This document shows positions 1 to 7,047 of a stretch of 9,828 nt of DNA, piece by piece (position 1 is the first letter of the stretch; the number at the start of each line of letters is the position of its first letter). Position numbers and translations under genes: made by a program. This DNA is from Nevskiales bacterium (GTDB lineage: Bacteria > Pseudomonadota > Gammaproteobacteria > Nevskiales > Nevskiaceae). The DNA is taken from positions 1 through 9,828 of the forward strand of contig JAKEEJ010000079.1 of assembly GCA_022616655.1 (NCBI GenBank), in the 5' to 3' direction. The notes below the pieces were generated by a model. The model was not told where the DNA came from. It worked only from the letters and a program-made list of their open reading frames with translations, and made no database searches.

Positions 1-1106
1 GTTACGACCGTCTCGATTTCTCCGCCGCCCAGGCATTCCATTCCACTGTAAAGCACGGCAAATTGTCCTGCGGCCACGGCGCGCTGCCGCTGTGCGAAGT
101 GGAATTCCACCCGTCCGTCAGGCCGCGTCTGAATCGTGCAGTCTTGCAGCGTCTGCCGGTGGCGGATTCTGGCCGTGAGACCGGCTGGCAATGGATCCGG
201 TTTGTGGATCCAGTGGAACGGGGCCGTGACCAGCCTCTCACACAGCAGGGCAGGGTGCTGGGCCTCCTGTGAAACTTGCAATGCATTTCCCTCGGCTCGC
301 TTGCCCACTACAAACCACGGTGCTTCCGCCGCGCCACGGCGTCCGCCGATGCCCAGACCGCGTCGTTGGCCCAGGGTGTAGAACATGAGACCGGAATGCT
401 CACCCAGGGTGCGGCCGGCGTCGTCCACGATGGGGCCCGGCCGGGGTTTCAGGTAACGCGCGAGAAATTTCCGCATTGGCCGTTCGCCGATGAAGCAGAT
501 GCCGGTGGAGTCGCGTTTTCGGTAATTGGGCAGACCGGCCCGTTCTGCGATTTTCCGTACTTCGGGTTTGGCGAGGTGTCCTACCGGGAACTGGACTCGG
601 TCCAGCGACACGGGTTCGACCGTCGCCAGAAAGTAGGTCTGGTCCTTGTTGGCGTCCGCGGAACGCAACAGGCGCGGACCGTCGTTCGTGCGTTCAAGGC
701 GTGCGTAGTGACCGGTGGCGACGAAGTCCGCGCCGAGCCGCAGTGCGTGTTCACGAAAAGGCTGGAATTTGACCTCGCGGTTGCACAGCACGTCGGGATT
801 CGGCGTTTTGCCGGAGGCGTAGTCGGTCAGGAACCGTTCAAACACCCGCGTGCGGTATTCGCGCGAAAAGTCCACGCGGTGCAGGGGAATGTTGAGCTCC
901 TGGCATACGGCACGCGCCTCCTGAAAATCCTGCGCGGCGCTGCAATGGGCCTCTTCATCTTCGGTCCAGTTGACCATGTAGAGACCCGAAACACGATAGC
1001 CCTGCTGTTGGAGCAGGTACGCCGAAACGGAGGAATCCACGCCGCCGGACAGGCCGACAACGACGTGAGCGCCGTGAGGCGTGAGGCGTGAGGCGTGAGG
1101 CGGCAC
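1..1106 (-). CDS. mnmA: tRNA-specific 2-thiouridylase MnmA (3' end cut by window edge)
   Basis: MnmA uses ATP and sulfur relayed from the cysteine desulfurase pathway to put the 2-thio group on wobble U34 of Lys, Glu and Gln tRNAs in the cytoplasm. Reading the minus strand from a GTG at 1106-1104 gives 368 codons before the window ends. The PP-loop SGGVDSS is at residues 20-26. One catalytic cysteine lies in NPDVLCN (Cys108) and the second in DSTGICFIGE (Cys204), matching E. coli Cys102 and Cys199. The C-terminal part reads as the usual beta-barrel, with CLGGGEIE near the edge, so only a few residues should be missing. The GTG is the only sensible start: it shares its G with the TAG stop of nudJ (TAGTG), there is no obvious Shine-Dalgarno, and translation is probably coupled. 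Residues 3-11 come largely from a heptamer repeat. The nudJ-mnmA order is as in E. coli. Identity is very secure; the exact N-terminus is less so. Confidence 0.96.
   Translation of the reverse strand, partial: MPPHASRLTPHGAHVVVGLSGGVDSSVSAYLLQQQGYRVSGLYMVNWTEDEEAHCSAAQDFQEARAVCQELNIPLHRVDFSREYRTRVFERFLTDYASGKTPNPDVLCNREVKFQPFREHALRLGADFVATGHYARLERTNDGPRLLRSADANKDQTYFLATVEPVSLDRVQFPVGHLAKPEVRKIAERAGLPNYRKRDSTGICFIGERPMRKFLARYLKPRPGPIVDDAGRTLGEHSGLMFYTLGQRRGLGIGGRRGAAEAPWFVVGKRAEGNALQVSQEAQHPALLCERLVTAPFHWIHKPDPLPAGLTARIRHRQTLQDCTIQTRPDGRVEFHFAQRQRAVAAGQFAVLYSGMECLGGGEIETVV
1074..1101. repeat. four tandem copies of a 7-base unit inside the start of mnmA
   Basis: GTGAGGC (plus strand) occurs four times without mismatch at 1074-1080, 1081-1087, 1088-1094 and 1095-1101, with a partial copy (GTGAGC) at 1065-1070. 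It lies just inside the mnmA reading frame, starting 3 bases after the GTG codon. With a single copy the MnmA N-terminus would be MPPHGAH before VVVG, the same seven-residue spacing as E. coli MnmA. The three extra copies add 21 bases, that is seven residues in frame. Gain or loss of one or two units would shift the frame. Confidence 0.9.
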
Positions 1107-1546
1107 TATAAATGCAATATCAGTGACAGCGGAAATTGTTTTCCGGCAAGGCAATCGTTCACACAACGCTGCACCATGGGACTGCGATGGTGGATCGGGC
1201 TGTGGCGCAGTTCATCGGGCGTAAGCCACAGCGCGCGGGCAATCCCGGTATCCAGTGTGCGGTCCGGATCATGGCGCACGGGTGTGGCGTTGAAGGCGAA
1301 ACGCAGAAACCCATACCCCAGTTCCGGCGGCTCGTGTTCGTAAATTCCGAGCAGAGACGTGGGTTTGATCTCCCAGCCGGTTTCTTCCAGCGCTTCGCGC
1401 CGCACGGCTTCCATCAGGGTCTCGCCCGCTTCCCAGTGTCCGGCCGGCTGGTTGAGGACAAGCCGATCGCCGATCCGCTCTTCCACCAGAAGGAATTTTT
1501 CACCCCGCTGAATCACGGCGGCGACGGTCAGGTGCACATCGCGCAT
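1106..1546 (-). CDS. nudJ: Nudix hydrolase, NudJ (phosphatase NudJ) type
   Basis: This 146-residue protein is a cytoplasmic Nudix pyrophosphohydrolase. E. coli NudJ hydrolyses nucleoside di- and triphosphates and the thiamine precursor HMP-pyrophosphate; the substrate here is inferred from that family. A complete Nudix box runs from Gly36 to Trp58 with the pattern G-x5-E-x7-RE-x2-EE-x-G: GHWEAGE, then REALEETGW, with Glu54 and Glu55 as the likely metal ligands. The preceding NQPAGH and the C-terminal RSPMVQRCV...LAGKQFPL segment match NudJ rather than MutT or RppH. The ATG at 1546 lies 3 bases after the gspN stop and the gene ends in TAG overlapping the mnmA GTG by one base, so it bridges the secretion genes and mnmA in one transcript. 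No strong ribosome binding site is visible. Confidence 0.9.
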   Translation of the reverse strand: MRDVHLTVAAVIQRGEKFLLVEERIGDRLVLNQPAGHWEAGETLMEAVRREALEETGWEIKPTSLLGIYEHEPPELGYGFLRFAFNATPVRHDPDRTLDTGIARALWLTPDELRHSPIHHRSPMVQRCVNDCLAGKQFPLSLILHL

Positions 1547-1549
1547 CTT

Positions 1550-2314
1550 TTACCGTGACGGCCGGCCTTGTCGCCGCAGATGGTACCAGCCCTGCAGGTC
1601 GGGTTGACCCAGCGACTGAACCAGGGTTCGCAGCGGCGGGGTCGCTTCCGGGCGCGGACGTAATTGCAAATGCAGATCATAGTTCTGCTCCCGGTCCAGG
1701 CGCGCCTCACCGGACAATTCCAGGGCGCCGGGACCGCTGGCCAGCGTGGCGAGAATGCCCCGGTCGTCGGTACTGAAGGTCGCGGTAAAATCGCCCAACA
1801 TCAAGAGTTCGCGCGTCTGTGTCCAGGCCAGATTCTGAACTTCAATCGTGCCGGTTGCCGTGCTGGGGGTGTTGCCATCGAATTGCAGAACCGGAAGTGC
1901 CAGCTGGGCCTGCCCCGTCAGAGGCCATCCGGGCAGTCCGACAAATCCCAGAAGCGCGGCGGCGGGTGTGCTTCCTTCAAGATCGGAAAGTTGCCATTTT
2001 CCGAAAACGGCGCGCGAGACACGGACGTGCAGCGCGGTGTCACCGCGGGTTTCCACGTCTGCGGTTGCGCGCAACAGCAACAGCCAGGCTGGTTTCAGAT
2101 GCCAATGCGTCTCTCCCAACAGGGGCCGCTGGTTCAGGGTAAGCGCGGCAAAACGGCCTTGCGAGACCGTGCCTTCCATACCGTAAATGCGCAGCGGCGA
2201 GGAGCCGTCCGCGGTGCCGCCACTCCAGCCATACATGACAGCGGCCGGAGCATGCAGCATCAGCGTGATGAAAAACGCACACAGCCCCAATCCGACCGGC
2301 CAGCGCCATTTCAT
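1550..2314 (-). CDS. gspN: type II secretion system protein N (GspN)
   Basis: GspN is an accessory inner-membrane protein found in a subset of type II secretion systems; its role is not well defined and it is dispensable in some species. The 254-residue product has a short basic start (MKWRWP), one N-terminal membrane segment at about residues 7-26, and then a long beta-rich, probably periplasmic domain containing repeated short strands, as expected for this family. The C-terminal LQGWYHLRRQGRPSR segment is typical of GspN endings. Its ATG overlaps the gspM stop in an ATGA (2314-2311), with AGGG a few bases upstream. The call rests on position at the end of gspL-gspM, size and topology as much as on sequence motifs, because GspN proteins are poorly conserved. 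Confidence 0.88.
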   Translation of the reverse strand: MKWRWPVGLGLCAFFITLMLHAPAAVMYGWSGGTADGSSPLRIYGMEGTVSQGRFAALTLNQRPLLGETHWHLKPAWLLLLRATADVETRGDTALHVRVSRAVFGKWQLSDLEGSTPAAALLGFVGLPGWPLTGQAQLALPVLQFDGNTPSTATGTIEVQNLAWTQTRELLMLGDFTATFSTDDRGILATLASGPGALELSGEARLDREQNYDLHLQLRPRPEATPPLRTLVQSLGQPDLQGWYHLRRQGRPSR

Positions 2315-2823
2315 GGTTGGCCCTGGTTCCGTACCAGCGTAACGCGGACGTTCACCAGTCCCGGCGTGGTCTGGCGCTCAAAGTCGGCGTTGTCCACCCG
2401 CACGCCGTGGCGGGTTTGCAGCTCGTGCAGCCAGCGCAGTACGGCTTCGAAAGGGACCTCTTCCAGCCAGACCTTGACCGTGTTGTCGCCCTCGGGTTGC
2501 AGGCGCACGGGCGGCTTTCCAAGCTGGCTGGACTTTCCGGATTGATCCACCACCGCCAACAGCGACTGCCCGGTGCTGGTTGCCCGGCGGCCGCCATTGT
2601 CGCCACGCTGGGCTTCAACGGCCATCAGCTCCAGCCGCGTTGCCAGGATTCGGGCCTGTGCCAGCGCCTCGGCTTTGTCGATGCGGGCCTGCCTCAACGG
2701 TTCCCAGAGCAGCAGGTAAAACACGATCAGGCACAGGACTCCGCCACCCAGCGCGAGCATCCGGCGTTCGCGTTCGGCCAGGTTTTCCCATGCGCTGCGA
2801 AGTTGTCCCAGGTAAGGATTCAT
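2311..2823 (-). CDS. gspM: type II secretion system protein M (GspM)
   Basis: GspM is a bitopic inner-membrane protein of the T2SS assembly platform that dimerises and binds GspL. The 170 residues fit the family size. A short cytoplasmic N-terminus with the characteristic LAERERRML stretch (about residues 15-23) leads into a membrane segment at about residues 23-42 ending LLLWEPL. A coiled, Arg/Ala-rich linker (about 44-75) follows, then a periplasmic domain from about residue 95 containing VPFEAVLRWLHEL and ending in VNVRVTLVR, consistent with the circularly permuted ferredoxin-like fold. The ATG overlaps the gspL stop (ATGA at 2823-2820) and its own stop overlaps gspN, so translation is probably coupled throughout. 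Confidence 0.93.
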   Translation of the reverse strand: MNPYLGQLRSAWENLAERERRMLALGGGVLCLIVFYLLLWEPLRQARIDKAEALAQARILATRLELMAVEAQRGDNGGRRATSTGQSLLAVVDQSGKSSQLGKPPVRLQPEGDNTVKVWLEEVPFEAVLRWLHELQTRHGVRVDNADFERQTTPGLVNVRVTLVRNQGQP

Positions 2824-4025
2824 GCGGCGCTCAGCTTGAGGCGAATCTGCACCCCGGCGCTGCCCGCGTTGGCGGCCTGCACTTCCAGCGCCGTGTCGCG
2901 ACGAGCGCCGTACCAGCTCCGCAGGTTTTCAAGAACCTGTAAATCACTGGCGGTCAGGTTCATATACAGGGCTCCGTCCCGGAATTGCAGCGACTGCAAC
3001 GTCAGTCCCGGGTGAGCCGTCAGCGAAGCGGACAGAACTTCGATCAGCTCAAACAGCGGCGCCGGTCTATTTTCGTGGAGAGCGGTCCACTGTTGCTCGA
3101 TCTGGGCAGCCAGGTCTACGATCTTCGTTTCATCCGGAAACAGAGTCTGGAAACGTTCCAGGTTCTTTGTTTCCTGTGCCCGGAGCTCCCCCCTCAGCCG
3201 GATAGTCTGCACGCCTGTATTGAGCAGCGTGAGTACAGCCCAGACCGCGGCAAGCGCGCCGACCATTTTCCAGGGACGCATCCGGCCCCGCCAGTCTTCC
3301 TTTTGTGAATAGGCGCCTTGCAGCAGATTAATGGCGGTTTCGGGTCGCCAATTCCGCGTCAGCACACTCAGCGTGCTGTCATGTCCCGGCAGGAGATTCA
3401 CGGGCCGGTTCAGTGCCGTAAAGTCGTGCTCGTTGTCCCGTGGCAGATGGATCTGCAGGGACGCGCGTCCTTCCGGATCGGCCAACGATACGGTGGCCGG
3501 CAGTTCGTCCAGCGTGCACACGAAACCGGAGAATGCGCCCGTGCGTACCGTAATCCGGTCGGCGTCCACCAACGCGGTCCAGTGCCAGGGCTCAGAAGGG
3601 AGAGGCAGGCACAGAGTCTCCGGGATAATTGCGTCCGGGACCAGGCCCCTGGCGCGCAGTGGCGCCAGCCAGCATTCCATGCGTTCCCGGGCGGTGATGG
3701 CCACCGGGTGTGCGTCGTCCGTCTGACGGGGGCCGATGGCGAAGTGCAGGGTGTCCACGTCGTCGGCCAGCTGATCCTCCAGCGCGTACGGTGCCGCCTG
3801 CAATACTTTTTGCAGCTGGCGTGCCGGTACCTGGACCGAAGTCAACCGTACCTCTATTCCCGGCACAAACATCACCAGTTGTCGTCCAGGGGCCAGTTTC
3901 AGAATATCGTCCAGTGTTGCATGTTGGGTTGTGAGATCCGATGTCGCGGGAACGCCGGCCTGCGCATAGGCGAGCGGTACCTCCTCGGAGGGGGTACGGA
4001 GCTGGAGATAAAGGATGTCGCGCAC
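2820..4025 (-). CDS. gspL: type II secretion system protein L (GspL)
   Basis: GspL links the cytoplasmic ATPase GspE to the inner-membrane platform. The 401 residues show the standard three-part layout: an actin-like cytoplasmic domain (about 1-245) containing the family signature APYALEDQLADDVDTLHFA at 78-96; one membrane segment at about 253-272; and a periplasmic ferredoxin-like domain (about 320-400) that pairs with GspM. Translation starts at a GTG at 4025-4023, 9 bases after the gspK stop. No clear ribosome binding site precedes it, so coupling to gspK is likely. The stop overlaps the gspM ATG. The partner GspE is not encoded in the window, so it must lie elsewhere if the system works. 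Confidence 0.95.
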   Translation of the reverse strand: MRDILYLQLRTPSEEVPLAYAQAGVPATSDLTTQHATLDDILKLAPGRQLVMFVPGIEVRLTSVQVPARQLQKVLQAAPYALEDQLADDVDTLHFAIGPRQTDDAHPVAITARERMECWLAPLRARGLVPDAIIPETLCLPLPSEPWHWTALVDADRITVRTGAFSGFVCTLDELPATVSLADPEGRASLQIHLPRDNEHDFTALNRPVNLLPGHDSTLSVLTRNWRPETAINLLQGAYSQKEDWRGRMRPWKMVGALAAVWAVLTLLNTGVQTIRLRGELRAQETKNLERFQTLFPDETKIVDLAAQIEQQWTALHENRPAPLFELIEVLSASLTAHPGLTLQSLQFRDGALYMNLTASDLQVLENLRSWYGARRDTALEVQAANAGSAGVQIRLKLSAA

Positions 4026-4034
4026 GGTTAGAAG

Positions 4035-4994
4035 TTAGTCGGCAGTGACACTGCGGCCCAGCACGGTGGGATTTCCGGCGTCCGGCCGGAGCACCAGACT
4101 GTATAGGGTGACGCGCCCACTGCCAACCACCACCTCGCTCTGGATCTGAAAATAAGCGCTGTTCACTGAAATGATCTGTGGTGTGACCTCGCTGCCGAAG
4201 ATCCCTTCATTAATGACATCCTGAATGTTCTGATAAGGGTCTTCGTCCCCCCGCGTGCGGCGGAGCAGGCTCATCAGTTTGGCATCGTCTACCGTGGCCG
4301 AAAGCGCGCGCAGCACGGCTTCCGGGGCCGTGTTGATATTGATCGGCGTGGGGACGGTCACGGGCAGCGCGGCCACCAGCGGTTGCAAGAGCTGAAACAG
4401 CTTGGGCGTGACTCCCTGGACGGCCAGCAGTTCGGAAACCGTCGCAAACAGGCGATTGGCGGCACGATACGGGGGGATCAGGTTCAGGTACACATTGTCT
4501 TCCGCTCCGGCGGGAAACCCGGGAATCTGATCGGTGTCCATCCAGTCGCGGATGGTCGTGGCCAGGCCTTGCGGAACATCAACGTCCGGAAGGCTTTGCA
4601 ACAAACGTTCAAATTGATCGGCGTGCAGCTTGTACTGTGCGTCCGGCAGGGCCAGATTATTGAGGTTGAAGCGACCCTGCATGTCTATAACCTGGCCACG
4701 GATAGAGCCTTGATCCACCGGCAGATAGTCCACCGGTTTGGCCCAGTCTTCATCCAGGCTGTCGTGATCATTGTCTTCGGCGTCGTCTTTCAGGATACCC
4801 AGTACCCAGGACTCCGCACCATAGGCGAACCACCAGGCCTGCTCGGTGTCGTGCAGGGTTCCCGTGCGTTGAATAGCGAGATGGCTTGACGTGTAGAGCG
4901 CCGTGGCCGCCAGGCTGACAATGGCGACCACCAGGATGGCCGTGACAAGGGCCACACCCTGTGACACCGACTTCAACTGGACTTGAACAGCCAT
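4035..4994 (-). CDS. gspK: type II secretion minor pseudopilin GspK
   Basis: GspK caps the tip of the pseudopilus together with GspI and GspJ. The 319-residue product is far larger than the other pseudopilins, as expected. A 13-residue leader ends SQG, followed by the hydrophobic helix VALVTAILVVAIV. Position +5 after the predicted cut is Thr rather than Glu, which is normal for GspK, the one pseudopilin that lacks Glu5. The conserved IRDWMDTDQIP...GAEDN..Y region (about 148-169) and PININTAPEAVLRAL (217-231) identify the family, including its calcium-binding and helix-hairpin parts. The ATG at 4994 lies inside the end of gspJ (22-base overlap) and is preceded by GGGGTGA at a good distance, which supports this start. 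Confidence 0.95.
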   Translation of the reverse strand: MAVQVQLKSVSQGVALVTAILVVAIVSLAATALYTSSHLAIQRTGTLHDTEQAWWFAYGAESWVLGILKDDAEDNDHDSLDEDWAKPVDYLPVDQGSIRGQVIDMQGRFNLNNLALPDAQYKLHADQFERLLQSLPDVDVPQGLATTIRDWMDTDQIPGFPAGAEDNVYLNLIPPYRAANRLFATVSELLAVQGVTPKLFQLLQPLVAALPVTVPTPININTAPEAVLRALSATVDDAKLMSLLRRTRGDEDPYQNIQDVINEGIFGSEVTPQIISVNSAYFQIQSEVVVGSGRVTLYSLVLRPDAGNPTVLGRSVTAD

Positions 4995-5581
4995 GTGAGT
5001 TCACCCCAGTCCCGGGTCTCCAGTTTCACTTCGACGGCACGCGGCAGTACCGAGCTGGGTGTGTCCAGTTCCGTTTCGTCCTGAGGGGGCGGCCAGACCG
5101 CTTGCCATTCGGAGTTAATACTCAGGAATCGCCACTCCAGAGCGTCCACGCCCTCCAGTACGACTGTTTCCGTCCGGGCGGATTCCTGGCTTGGGTCCAG
5201 TACTCGCCAACTCTGCCGCAGCAGACGATGCTCCTTCTCGTCCAGGGTGTACGACAGCCGCTCGAGGGTCGAGCGGGGTTGCGTCAGGGGGTTGCGCCAG
5301 CCGCCCCGTGTGAATTCAACGCGACCGTCGGGTACGGTCCGCAGCGCCGGTTGTGATTCTCCGAATTCATCGCGCGCCGTGCGGTCCCGCATCTGTTGCA
5401 GGTCTTCTCGCAATCGCAAATATGCCTTTTGCATGTCAACCGTGCGTTGCAATTTCTGTTCGACGATTGTGCGGTTGCCCAGTGCGCTGTTGAGTCCACC
5501 GTAGGCCATGGCCGCCAGCACGCCGAAGATCCCGAGCGCGACAATCAACTCGAGCAGGGTAAAGCCCCGGACGGACTTCAT
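4973..5581 (-). CDS. gspJ: type II secretion minor pseudopilin GspJ
   Basis: GspJ is a minor pseudopilin that forms the tip trimer with GspI and GspK. I place the start at the ATG at 5581-5579, giving 202 residues: a six-residue leader MKSVRG, the prepilin peptidase site G^FTLLELIVAL with Glu at +5 (residue 11), and a hydrophobic helix. A longer open frame runs back to 5761, but its extra 60 residues overlap gspI, are Pro/Arg/Ser-rich and would bury the type IV prepilin signal, so I reject it. The rest (RLREDLQQM, RVEFTRGG, LERLSYTLD, LEWRFL) fits GspJ. The gene begins 4 bases after the gspI stop with no good ribosome binding site of its own, so coupling is likely. Confidence 0.95.
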   Translation of the reverse strand: MKSVRGFTLLELIVALGIFGVLAAMAYGGLNSALGNRTIVEQKLQRTVDMQKAYLRLREDLQQMRDRTARDEFGESQPALRTVPDGRVEFTRGGWRNPLTQPRSTLERLSYTLDEKEHRLLRQSWRVLDPSQESARTETVVLEGVDALEWRFLSINSEWQAVWPPPQDETELDTPSSVLPRAVEVKLETRDWGELTWLFKSS

Positions 5582-5585
5582 GGGG

Positions 5586-5969
5586 TCATGGTTTCGAGAA
5601 GAAGGCGGACAACTGGATGAGGCTGCTTTCCGGCTCCTCAACGGACGGCGACGTGGACCGCACCACCCGTATGTCCACACGCCGCACGTCGGGGTCGGGC
5701 GTTTCGGACACGGTGGCGAACCAGCGCCATTCCAGGCCCGCCATTTCAACGTCGTCGTCACTCTTGCCGAGATCGGGCCAGGACGGCTGCAGTGCGATTT
5801 CGGTCAGACGGTTGTGCGCGACCCACAAAGCTACCGTTTTCTCGCGCAGCACGGCCGCATTGGCGGCGTGCCGTGTCATACCGGAAATGAGCGCGCCCAG
5901 AGCCACGGCCAGCACGGTCACAGCGACGAGGATTTCAATCAGAGTGAATCCCGCCGCAGGTCGCTTCAT
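5586..5969 (-). CDS. gspI: type II secretion minor pseudopilin GspI
   Basis: GspI is the minor pseudopilin thought to nucleate the tip complex with GspJ and GspK. The 127-residue protein has a seven-residue leader (MKRPAAG) followed by FTLIEILVAVTVLAVALGA, so prepilin peptidase should cut between Gly7 and Phe8 and N-methylate Phe; Glu12 is the conserved Glu at +5. The downstream segments KTVALWVAHNRLTE and GLEWRW are typical of GspI. The ATG overlaps the gspH stop (ATGA at 5969-5966) and is preceded by GGAAG at a suitable distance. Size and gene order (H-I-J) agree. Confidence 0.95.
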   Translation of the reverse strand: MKRPAAGFTLIEILVAVTVLAVALGALISGMTRHAANAAVLREKTVALWVAHNRLTEIALQPSWPDLGKSDDDVEMAGLEWRWFATVSETPDPDVRRVDIRVVRSTSPSVEEPESSLIQLSAFFSKP

Positions 5970-6526
5970 GTACCGGCTTCCACACGGTTGAGTTCCAGGT
6001 GTCCCAGCGCATCGCCTTCCAGCCGGTAATAAGGGCCGAAATTCCGCGCCCGAAGACTCAGACCGAAGGCGGTGCTCTCACCGCTGGAGAGCAGCAGCAC
6101 CTGGGGTGCCCGGGGTGTCTTGTCCGGCTCGGCCGGTGCCACGGTCCGGCCTTCCACCTCCAATTCCAGATAAAGGGGCTCCGTCACCGTACGTGCCCGC
6201 AAGGGGCCGACGTCACTGGCCGGGTTCCACTGGTCTTTCTCAAGTATCAGAAAGGCGTAACCCTCTGAGGTCTGGATAAAGCTCAACTCAACGCCCTGTA
6301 ATACCGCTTCGTCGGCTGCCAGCGTCATTAATTCCCTGAGCCGTCGCGCCTCGACCTCCAGCCGGTCGTCCAGGGTCCGGTTGCCTATGGACAGTACCGC
6401 AAAGCTGGCGATCACACCGATGATCAGGACAACGACGAGAATTTCAAGCAGAGTGAAGCCGGCCGTCCTGTGGAGGGCGGCTGTTTTGAGCGAGTGCCCT
6501 ATAGGGCGCGAGCCGAAGGACCACAT
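5966..6526 (-). CDS. gspH: type II secretion minor pseudopilin GspH
   Basis: GspH is a minor pseudopilin that sits between the tip and the GspG shaft. The 186 residues contain the prepilin signal TAG^FTLLEILVVVLIIGVIAS, with the predicted cut after Gly23 and Glu28 at position +5. The 23-residue leader (MWSFGSRPIG...) is long for this family, but no other ATG, GTG or TTG lies between it and the cleavage site, and a stop codon lies five codons upstream, so the ATG at 6526 is the only start. No Shine-Dalgarno is visible before it. The globular part (RRLRELMTLAADEAVLQG, LLSSGESTAFGL) fits the GspH/FimT domain. An 86-base gap with a palindrome separates it from gspG. Confidence 0.93.
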   Translation of the reverse strand: MWSFGSRPIGHSLKTAALHRTAGFTLLEILVVVLIIGVIASFAVLSIGNRTLDDRLEVEARRLRELMTLAADEAVLQGVELSFIQTSEGYAFLILEKDQWNPASDVGPLRARTVTEPLYLELEVEGRTVAPAEPDKTPRAPQVLLLSSGESTAFGLSLRARNFGPYYRLEGDALGHLELNRVEAGT

Positions 6527-6563
6527 GGGGAGGATCGCGGTTTACCAAAAATTCTTAGCGGGG

Positions 6564-6601
6564 CCTGTCCTGAACCTAGTCGAAGGGCTCGGGATGACAG
6601 G
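6564..6601. repeat. REP-like imperfect palindrome between gspG and gspH
   Basis: CCTGTC at 6564-6569 pairs with GACAGG at 6596-6601. Inside, 6570-6573 and 6575-6576 can pair with 6586-6587 and 6589-6592 around a loop at 6577-6585, with one mismatch and a small bulge. The core (TGAACC...GTCGAAGGGCTC) resembles a dispersed intergenic palindrome common in environmental proteobacterial genomes, recognised by its spurious translation CHPEPFD/CHPEPVEG. In the gspG transcript it begins 12 bases after the stop codon. It may slow 3' decay of gspG mRNA or partly stop transcription into gspH; both roles are inference. It has no U-tract, so it is not a standard intrinsic terminator. Confidence 0.7.
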
Positions 6602-6612
6602 AAAGAGCGCGC

Positions 6613-7047
6613 TCAGCCGTCCAGGTCCCAGTTGCCGATGTCTGCGTCCACGCCCTCGCCACCCGGTTTGTTGTCGGCGCCCAGACTGTAAAGGTCAAAT
6701 TCCCCTTTAACACCGGGCTGCAGATACTGATAGGAATTGCCCCATGGGTCCTTGGGCATCCGGGCAAGGTAGCCGCCGGCCTTCCAGTTTTTGGCGGGCG
6801 GCTCGCCGCCGGGTTTCTGGACCAGAGCTTCCAGACCCTGCTGGGTGCTGGGGTAGTAGAAATTGTCCAGCTTATAAAGTTGCAGGGCGCTTTCCAGAGC
6901 ACGAATATCCTGCTTGGCCTTGGTGACGCGGGCCTTGTCCGGCTCGTCAGAGATGCGGGGAACAATGATGGCGGCCAGAATGCCCAGGATGACGACGACC
7001 ACCATGATTTCGATGAGGGTGAAGCCCCCCGTGCGGGTTATGTTCAT
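6613..7047 (-). CDS. gspG: type II secretion major pseudopilin GspG
   Basis: GspG is the main subunit of the periplasmic pseudopilus that drives cargo through the secretin. The 144-residue precursor has an eight-residue leader MNITRTGG, a cleavage site before FTLIEIMVVVVILGILAAI, and Glu13 at position +5. The mature part carries the family signature: YKLDNFYYPSTQQGL (58-72), LARMPKDPWGN (94-104) and the C-terminal calcium loop with Asp125, Asp134 and Asp136. It is the first gene of the minus-strand run and is followed by the only sizeable gap in that run, which fits the need for much more GspG than minor pseudopilins. The ribosome binding site before the ATG at 7047 is weak. Confidence 0.97.
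   Translation of the reverse strand: MNITRTGGFTLIEIMVVVVILGILAAIIVPRISDEPDKARVTKAKQDIRALESALQLYKLDNFYYPSTQQGLEALVQKPGGEPPAKNWKAGGYLARMPKDPWGNSYQYLQPGVKGEFDLYSLGADNKPGGEGVDADIGNWDLDG

Noticed and set aside
276..1091. A 271-codon plus-strand open frame
   Set aside because: It lies opposite mnmA, whose PP-loop and both catalytic cysteines are clear on the minus strand; the plus frame has no family resemblance.
1074..1101. CRISPR array or protein-binding iteron interpretation of the heptamers
   Set aside because: The units are 7 bases with no spacers and lie inside a coding frame, so a simple tandem expansion explains them better.
1664..2545. A 293-codon plus-strand open frame
   Set aside because: It is antisense to gspN and gspM, with Arg/Gln-rich low-information content typical of shadow frames in GC-rich DNA.
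5582..5761. A 60-codon upstream extension of gspJ
   Set aside because: It overlaps gspI, is Pro/Arg/Ser-rich, and would bury the prepilin cleavage signal that must lie near the N-terminus.
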